The position numbers and the translations under genes were made by a program. 57,322 nt of DNA from CAZBRS01 sp964494475. GTDB lineage: Bacteria; Myxococcota_A; UBA9042; CAZBRS01. The notes under the pieces are model-generated. The model worked only from the letters and a program-made list of their open reading frames with translations, had not been told where the DNA came from and did not search any database. This document shows, one piece after another, positions 52,676 through 57,322 of this stretch. Where the stretch lies: NCBI GenBank assembly GCA_964494475.1, contig CAZBRS010000040.1:1-57322 (forward strand). The letters run 5' to 3'. Every line of letters starts with the position of its first letter. Within the stretch, counting starts at the first letter, position 1.

Positions 52676-53860
52676 ATGCGAGATCACGTTCAATCCTGGC
52701 GCTCGGCGAGCCTCGCGGCGGCCTTCGCGATGGCCCTCGCGGTCGGGCCGCTGGCGGCCGACGAGGTCCCCCAGGGGTGCCCCGAACCGCCCGCGCCCGC
52801 CGACGGGGCGCCCGACGCCTACTGGCAGAAGGCCCTGCAGTGGCTCGGCTCCGACCGCCAGGATGAAGGCAAGCTGCTGCTCCGCGATCTCGCGCGCGAC
52901 TACCCCGACACCGACGCGGGTCGGCAGGCGGCCCGCTGGCTGGCCGAGAAGGGCGATTTGAACCACGACGGCCGCACCGAGTTCATCATCGGCTCCACGC
53001 TCATGGGCGCCTACTTCGGCTACACGGCCACCCTCGGCATCTACGACGACATCTTCGACGACGACGCCTGGAAGACCGCGGCCTGGATGTCGCTGGGGGG
53101 CGGCGTGGTGGGGCTCACGGCCTCGGCGCTCGCCAGCCGCTACATGAACCTCTCCGATTCGCAGGCCATGCTCTACAACTTCGCGGGCACGTGGGGCTGG
53201 CTGAACGGCTACCTGCTGTACGACCTCATCTGGCCCATCGACGGCAACGAGGTCATGGTCGCAGGCGCCACGGGCATGGGCGTCGGGCTCGTCACGTCGC
53301 TGGCCCTGTGGCCCTGGCTCGACGTCGACGAGGGCGCGGCCCAGATGGCCACGTCCAGCGGCGTCTTCGCGCTCGAGCTCGCGTCGCTCACGGCCGTGCT
53401 CATCGCCGGCGAGCGCGTGTTCCGCGACAACGAGTCCGCCGCGCTCCTCGGCGTGCTGCTGCCCGCGAACGGCGCCGTGGTGGGCGGCTACTTCCTCGGC
53501 CAGAAGCTGCGCTGGTCGGCCGACGACGTGCGCTTCATCGCCCTCGGCGGCTTCCTCGGCAACCTGCTGGGGGGCGCCGTGGTGGCGTCGAGCCGGTCGG
53601 TGCGCGACGACCCGCGGGCGTGGTCGGGGATCACGGCGGCCAGCGTGGTGGCGGGACTGGTGGCCGGCACGCTCATCGTGCAGCCCTGGGACGACCCGGC
53701 CGAGGCGTCGCGCTCGAACGTACCGCTCAATGCCGGCGTGCTCCACGTCGATCTCCAGGGCGTGCACGTGCGCCCGCCGCTGCCGCGCATCGCGCCGGTG
53801 GAGCACAACGGTCGCCTGGGCTACGGGATCGACGTGACGCTGCTCACGAGCGAGCTGTAG
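52676..53860 (+). CDS. Exported multi-pass membrane protein, unknown
   Basis: 394 residues. Signal peptide (AAAFAMALAVGPLAADEV), a short periplasmic helical stretch with TPR-like character (YWQKALQWLG), then about seven Gly/Ala-rich hydrophobic helices between residues ~100 and 340 and a C-terminal hydrophilic tail. DLNHDGRTEF at residue ~93 looks like a calcium-binding acidic loop. No family was recognised. The last base lies 3 bp from the stop of the convergent lipoprotein gene. Confidence 0.7.
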   Translation: MRDHVQSWRSASLAAAFAMALAVGPLAADEVPQGCPEPPAPADGAPDAYWQKALQWLGSDRQDEGKLLLRDLARDYPDTDAGRQAARWLAEKGDLNHDGRTEFIIGSTLMGAYFGYTATLGIYDDIFDDDAWKTAAWMSLGGGVVGLTASALASRYMNLSDSQAMLYNFAGTWGWLNGYLLYDLIWPIDGNEVMVAGATGMGVGLVTSLALWPWLDVDEGAAQMATSSGVFALELASLTAVLIAGERVFRDNESAALLGVLLPANGAVVGGYFLGQKLRWSADDVRFIALGGFLGNLLGGAVVASSRSVRDDPRAWSGITAASVVAGLVAGTLIVQPWDDPAEASRSNVPLNAGVLHVDLQGVHVRPPLPRIAPVEHNGRLGYGIDVTLLTSEL

Positions 53861-53863
53861 CGC

Positions 53864-54190
53864 CTACCTCGTCAACAGGACCGAGGCCGAGCGACCCGGA
53901 CCCTCGACCACGACCTCGGCCACGCGCCACGTGTCGGCGCCGAGCGCCAGCGTCTGGCCCACGGCCAGCTCGTAGTCCTTCTGGCCCTCGGTCGACCCCT
54001 TCTGGACCACCGAAAGCCACGCGACCGCCGTCTTCTTGCCCTCGCGCTCGTCGTCGAAGCACTTGGCGAGCGCCACCTTGAAGACGCCGAGGGTCGCGAC
54101 CTCGTTCTCGCCGATGCGGATCTCGCTCATGGGTCCCTCCGAGGACTGGCAGGCCGACAGCAGGAGCGCGGCGACGAGCAGTACGCTCAC
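53864..54190 (-). CDS. Small lipoprotein downstream of the calpain-like gene
   Basis: 108 residues from GTG at 54190 (MSVLLVAALLLSAC, lipobox LSAC), GAGG 6 bases upstream. The mature part is a small beta-rich domain with two cysteines (ALAKCFDD and the lipid Cys) and no recognised family. It begins 8 bp after the calpain stop, so the two are an operon. Candidate inhibitor, immunity protein or envelope partner of the protease; unproven. Confidence 0.65.
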   Translation of the reverse strand: MSVLLVAALLLSACQSSEGPMSEIRIGENEVATLGVFKVALAKCFDDEREGKKTAVAWLSVVQKGSTEGQKDYELAVGQTLALGADTWRVAEVVVEGPGRSASVLLTR

Positions 54191-54198
54191 GGCGCGCC

Positions 54199-55179
54199 TC
54201 AATCCTTGTTGATCTGGATGTTCTGAACGTACTTCGAGAGCGTGTCGAAGGTGATGGGCGGCACCTTGTACTCGGCGCCCCAGGGGTTGTACAACGTGAG
54301 GGTCTTGGCCGCCTGGTCGACCTTCAGGATGGCAAAGGCGTGGTTCGGGACCAACCCCGTGGCCTTGGCCGCCTTGATCTCGTTGACGTCGGTCAGGTTC
54401 TTGACGCCGAGCGTGGCCGGCCAGCCCTTGGCCTGGGCGTCGGCCAGCACGGTGAACAGCTCGGCCTCGTTCATCGAGCCGGGCCGGAGCACGCGGGTCT
54501 CCTTGCCGGTGATGGCCTGCATGGCGTCGGTCGACGACATGCGCACCTTGCTGCCGCGGATGTCCTCGTAGCCGCCCTTCAGCTTGGCCCAGGCCTTCTC
54601 GATGAGCATGACCCACAGCTCGGCGCCCTCGGCCGGGCTCTCGTCGCCCTTGCTCGCGAACTGCACGTTGCCGTTCTTCGTGGGGAAGCGCCCGTCGACC
54701 ACCACGTCGCCGCCCTCGTGAAAGGTGACCGTGTAGGTGCCGTCGCCGTTCTCCTTCACCCGTTGACGCAACGTCTCGGGGCTCTGGTGCGCGAGGGCCG
54801 CCAGCGCCGCCACGAAGTAGCAGTCGCCGAGCTGCCCCTGGCTCACGTCGTTCGGATCGATGTCCTTGGTGTCGGCGGCGCCCTTCACGAAGGCCTTGCC
54901 CTTGACGGCCTCGTAGGTGGCCCCCTTGACGTGCTCGCTCTCGGAGTTGGGGTTCAGCGCGGGGTCCTTCTTGGGATCGGGCGCGGGCTCGGGCAACCCA
55001 CCCACGCGCGGAGCCGCCACCGGCTTGGGCTTCAGGGCAGCCTGCTGGGCGGCGAGGCCCGGCTTCTGGGCGGCCGTCTCCTTCGACAGGACCTTGGAGG
55101 CCTGGGTCTTCACCTCTTTCTTCGCGTCGACCAGCGCGGCGGCCTGCTCGGCCTTCTTCGCAGCCTGGGGCATCTGCAT
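54199..55179 (-). CDS. Calpain-like (C2 family) cysteine protease
   Basis: 326 residues from the ATG at 55179. The catalytic triad is legible: Cys120 in QGQLGDCYFVAAL, His280 in LVPNHAFAIL and Asn298 in LYNPWG, all matching calpain motifs (QGxxGDCWF, HAY, NPWG). About 110 N-terminal residues are Ala/Lys/Pro-rich and disordered, without a signal peptide. There are no calcium-binding EF hands, so activation must differ from animal calpains. The gene has a good promoter and is followed by a lipoprotein gene at 8 bp. Target unknown. Confidence 0.88.
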   Translation of the reverse strand: MQMPQAAKKAEQAAALVDAKKEVKTQASKVLSKETAAQKPGLAAQQAALKPKPVAAPRVGGLPEPAPDPKKDPALNPNSESEHVKGATYEAVKGKAFVKGAADTKDIDPNDVSQGQLGDCYFVAALAALAHQSPETLRQRVKENGDGTYTVTFHEGGDVVVDGRFPTKNGNVQFASKGDESPAEGAELWVMLIEKAWAKLKGGYEDIRGSKVRMSSTDAMQAITGKETRVLRPGSMNEAELFTVLADAQAKGWPATLGVKNLTDVNEIKAAKATGLVPNHAFAILKVDQAAKTLTLYNPWGAEYKVPPITFDTLSKYVQNIQINKD

Positions 55180-55209
55180 GGGGGGCTCCCCTGGAGACGG
55201 TTCGCGACG

Positions 55210-55238
55210 ATCGTACGCGATTCACGCGCCCCCTTCAA
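55210..55238 (-). promoter_or_regulatory. Candidate promoter of the calpain/lipoprotein operon
   Basis: Minus strand TTGAAG (55238-55233), 17-bp spacer, TACGAT (55215-55210), with the ATG at 55179. Confidence 0.5.
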
Positions 55239-55290
55239 CCGGGGCGTGGTTTTCGTGTATACCCGGGGTCGACACGTGCAAGGAGCGAAC

Positions 55291-56151
55291 ATGGAGACGA
55301 TCGGAGTGCTGGGCCTCGGCAACCTGGGTCGGGCGATCGCCGAACGGCTGCGGGCGGTGGGGCACCCCCTGGTGGCCTGGAACCGCACCGCGGCCAGGCT
55401 GGCGGGCCTCGACGCCACCCCGGCCGCGACCCCGGCCGACGCGGCCCGCGCGGCCGACGTGCTGCTGGTCAACGTGCGCGACAGCCCGGCCGTGCGGCGC
55501 ATCCTCGCGGCCGACGACGGCGTGCTGGCGGCGGCGAGGCCGGGGCTCGTGGTGATCGACACGACCACGAACCACTTCCTCGACGTGCTCGAGCTCCGCG
55601 CGGCCTGTGCGGCCAAGGGCGTGGCCTACGTCGAGGCCCCCGTGGCCGGCAGCGTGGTGCCCGCGAAGAACGGCGCGCTCACGCTGTTCGTCTCGGCCGA
55701 CGACGCCGCCTTCGAGCGTGCCCGCCCCGTGCTCGAAGAGCTGGCCCAGAAGATCGTGCGCTTCCCCGAGCCCGGCCAGGCCACGCGCATGAAGCTCGTG
55801 AACAACCTGGTGCTCGGCGGCCTCATGGCCCTGCTCGGCGAGGCCGTGGCCCTCGGCGAGGCCGCCGGCCTCGACCGCGCGCTGCTGCTCGAGGGGCTCG
55901 AGTACGGCGCCGGCAACACGGCCGTGCTCAAGGCCAAGAAGGCCAAGCTGCTGGCGGGCGACTGGGCGCCGCACTTCTCGTGCGACGTGATCCACAAGGA
56001 CCTGGGCTACCTGGCCGACCTGGCGGCCGATCTGGGGCGGGCTTCGCCGCTCAGCGAAACGACACGGGCTCTGTTCGCGAAGGCGATCGAGCAGGGACAC
56101 GCGCTGGAGGATTTCTCGGCGGTCACCGAGGTGCTACGGCGGGCGCGATGA
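55291..56151 (+). CDS. Beta-hydroxyacid dehydrogenase (HIBADH-like)
   Basis: 286 residues from the ATG at 55291 with AAGGAG upstream. NAD(P)-dependent: Rossmann GVLGLGNLGRAIA, VIDTTTNHFLD (DxTT variant of the DxST signature), VEAPVAGSVVPAKNG, RMKLVNNLV with the catalytic Lys and VIHKDLGYL. Members reduce or oxidise small 3-hydroxy acids or 2-hydroxy-3-oxopropionate, or act on amines; the substrate is not predictable. Its TGA at 56149-56151 is embedded in the REP-like palindrome. Confidence 0.88.
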   Translation: METIGVLGLGNLGRAIAERLRAVGHPLVAWNRTAARLAGLDATPAATPADAARAADVLLVNVRDSPAVRRILAADDGVLAAARPGLVVIDTTTNHFLDVLELRAACAAKGVAYVEAPVAGSVVPAKNGALTLFVSADDAAFERARPVLEELAQKIVRFPEPGQATRMKLVNNLVLGGLMALLGEAVALGEAAGLDRALLLEGLEYGAGNTAVLKAKKAKLLAGDWAPHFSCDVIHKDLGYLADLAADLGRASPLSETTRALFAKAIEQGHALEDFSAVTEVLRRAR

Positions 56152-56164
56152 ATCGCGCCCCTAC
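56141..56164. repeat. REP-like palindrome, copy 2
   Basis: Same 24 bp as 39307-39330: 9-bp perfect arms around GA, then CTAC. It forms the end of both convergent genes: TGA of the dehydrogenase on the plus strand and TAG (56163-56161) of the zinc-ribbon gene on the minus strand. Confidence 0.8.
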
Positions 56165-56865
56165 GCGTCGACGTAGAGGAACCGCGAGCAGTTCGGGCAG
56201 GTGTGGATGCTCACGTGCTTCAGGAGCGTGTTCACGAGCTGCGGCTGCAGGCGCATGTTGCAGCCCGAGCACGTCCCGTGGTCGACCGGCACCACGGCCA
56301 AGCCGTTGCGGTGCTGGAACACGCGCTTGTACTGGCTGAGGTAGCGCGCGGGCACCTTCTTGAGGTGCTCCTCTTTCGACGCCGCCTTCTCGCCCACCTT
56401 CGCTTCGAGACGGGCGACCTCGGTGGCCACCTCGGAGTCGGCGCTGGTGATCTCCTGCTCGATGACGCCGAGCTTCTTCTCCTGCTCGACGGTGCCCTCG
56501 CGGAAGCGCTCGATGGCCTCGAGCAGCTTGGTGATCTCCTCCTCCTTCTTCTCGTTCGTCTTCCGGAGGGTCTCGATCTCCTTCATGATCGCCTGGTATT
56601 CCTTGTTCTTCTTGACCCCGGACAGGCGATTGCGGCTGGCGTTGATCTTGCGCTTGTCCTCTTCGAGCTCCGTGTTCTTCTCGGAGTACCAGTCTTCGGC
56701 CTCGCGCAAGCGCTTCTTCTTCTCGTCGAGGTCTTCGACGATGGCGTCGCGGACCTTGCGGAGTTCGCGCACCTTGGCCTCGAGGTCCTTCTTGGCCTTT
56801 TCGATCTCCCAGACTTCCGAGTCGATCGACTGAAGAGCTCTCAAGGCCAGCATGATGTCGTTCAA
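56161..56865 (-). CDS. Coiled-coil protein with C-terminal C4 zinc ribbon (zf-RING_7/CT398-like)
   Basis: 234 residues. Residues ~5-160 are a long charged helical hairpin (ELRKVRDAIVEDLDEKKKRL, ATEVARLEAKVGEKAASKEE). The C-terminus has CSGCNMRL...CPNCSRFLYVDA, a four-Cys zinc ribbon. Homologues are small nucleic-acid- or nucleotide-associated proteins found next to rpoD/dnaG in several proteobacteria. The start is TTG at 56865 because AGGAGGG is correctly spaced before it; the next ATG (56853) would be too far. The gene ends in the REP-like repeat, which supplies its stop codon. Confidence 0.9.
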   Translation of the reverse strand: MNDIMLALRALQSIDSEVWEIEKAKKDLEAKVRELRKVRDAIVEDLDEKKKRLREAEDWYSEKNTELEEDKRKINASRNRLSGVKKNKEYQAIMKEIETLRKTNEKKEEEITKLLEAIERFREGTVEQEKKLGVIEQEITSADSEVATEVARLEAKVGEKAASKEEHLKKVPARYLSQYKRVFQHRNGLAVVPVDHGTCSGCNMRLQPQLVNTLLKHVSIHTCPNCSRFLYVDA

Positions 56866-56903
56866 GGGTCCCTCCTCGGAGCGAGTTCAGGTCAAAGAGC
56901 GGG

Positions 56904-56976
56904 TGGGCCCAGCTGGGATCGAACCAGCGACCGACCGGTTATGAGCCGGTGGCTCTACCACTTGAGCTATGGGCCC
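56904..56976 (-). tRNA. tRNA with CAT anticodon (Met elongator or Ile2)
   Basis: A 73-nt cloverleaf with a 7-bp acceptor stem (GGGCCCA/TGGGCCC), 4-bp D stem, 5-bp anticodon stem (ACCGG/CCGGT) with loop CTCATAA, and a 5-bp T stem (GCTGG/CCAGC) with TTCGATC. The discriminator is A; CCA is not encoded. Anticodon CAT at 56941-56943. It is not an initiator by stem features. Elongator tRNA-Met and lysidine-modified tRNA-Ile2 cannot be separated safely by eye. Between the zinc-ribbon gene and rpoD. Confidence 0.9.
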
Positions 56977-57028
56977 ACGATAACCGCCCGCTTTTTCACA
57001 GAGCGCGTGTCAAAGATCAAGCCCAATC

Positions 57029-57322
<294 letters not shown>

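Noticed and set aside
56904..56976. Calling the tRNA an initiator tRNA-fMet.
   Set aside because: The first acceptor pair is G-C matched and the anticodon stem lacks the three consecutive G-C pairs of initiators; Met elongator or Ile2 fits better.

Overview
The window is a high-GC (visibly about two-thirds G+C), densely coded bacterial chromosome segment. Its gene content fits a deltaproteobacterial or Myxococcota/Bradymonadota-like Gram-negative: mreBCD, an OmpA protein with thrombospondin-3 type calcium repeats, many Asp/Ala-rich lipoproteins, a MopE-like Cys/Asp repeat protein, an alpha-2-macroglobulin, a gingipain-like protease, a calpain-like protease, a B12-dependent ribonucleotide reductase and a candidate sigma-54 promoter. 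The taxonomic call is inference from gene families. The sequence is almost certainly a metagenome or draft scaffold: both 100-N gaps are flanked by exact 55-bp duplications, which is the signature of overlapping contig ends.

Layout. 1-2.1 kb: the 3'-truncated end of a VWA-like/CotH-kinase lipoprotein, divergent from uvrA (2.2-5.0 kb). 5.2-8.5 kb: a small accessory block with an AAA/DUF4143 ATPase, a hipBA toxin-antitoxin pair with a candidate operator, and a cluster of inverted repeats. 8.5-15 kb: two small lipoproteins fired from superimposed divergent promoters, queE, a CARDB-repeat surface protein and a large beta-rich protein without a signal peptide. 14.9-18.3 kb: housekeeping proC and the mreBCD cell-shape operon. 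18.3-27 kb: a gingipain-like (C25) lipoprotein, then a tightly coupled leftward operon of four genes (polytopic membrane protein, five-heme cytochrome c lipoprotein fused to an FGE/SUMF1 domain that lacks the catalytic cysteines, beta-propeller lipoprotein, SGNH hydrolase). 27-39 kb: a thioester-containing alpha-2-macroglobulin lipoprotein behind a sigma-54-type promoter, a methyltransferase, several unrecognised envelope proteins, and a 1319-residue lipoprotein with 12 C-x3-D-x-D-C-D-G repeats. 39-46 kb: OmpA-TSP3, an unusual two-radical-SAM-domain enzyme with SPASM-type cysteines in the middle, and nrdJ. 46-52 kb: a GT-C-type membrane protein, a DegT-family aminotransferase translationally coupled to a carbamoyltransferase, and an acyl-CoA dehydrogenase. 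52-57 kb: small unknowns, a calpain-like protease with a downstream lipoprotein, a beta-hydroxyacid dehydrogenase, a coiled-coil zinc-ribbon protein, a CAT-anticodon tRNA and the 3' end of rpoD.

How the genes work together. Envelope biology dominates: at least nine genes encode predicted lipoproteins or exported proteins next to mreBCD and OmpA. The most unusual candidates for new biology are the cytochrome/FGE-fold operon (19.9-26.9 kb), the double radical-SAM enzyme (41.3-43.3 kb), and the calpain/lipoprotein pair (53.9-55.2 kb). Convergent gene pairs abut or overlap almost everywhere without hairpin-plus-U terminators. At two such junctions a REP-like palindrome sits between the genes and supplies stop codons. 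No rRNA, CRISPR array, prophage or intact insertion sequence was seen, and no stretch longer than about 280 bases lacks a gene.
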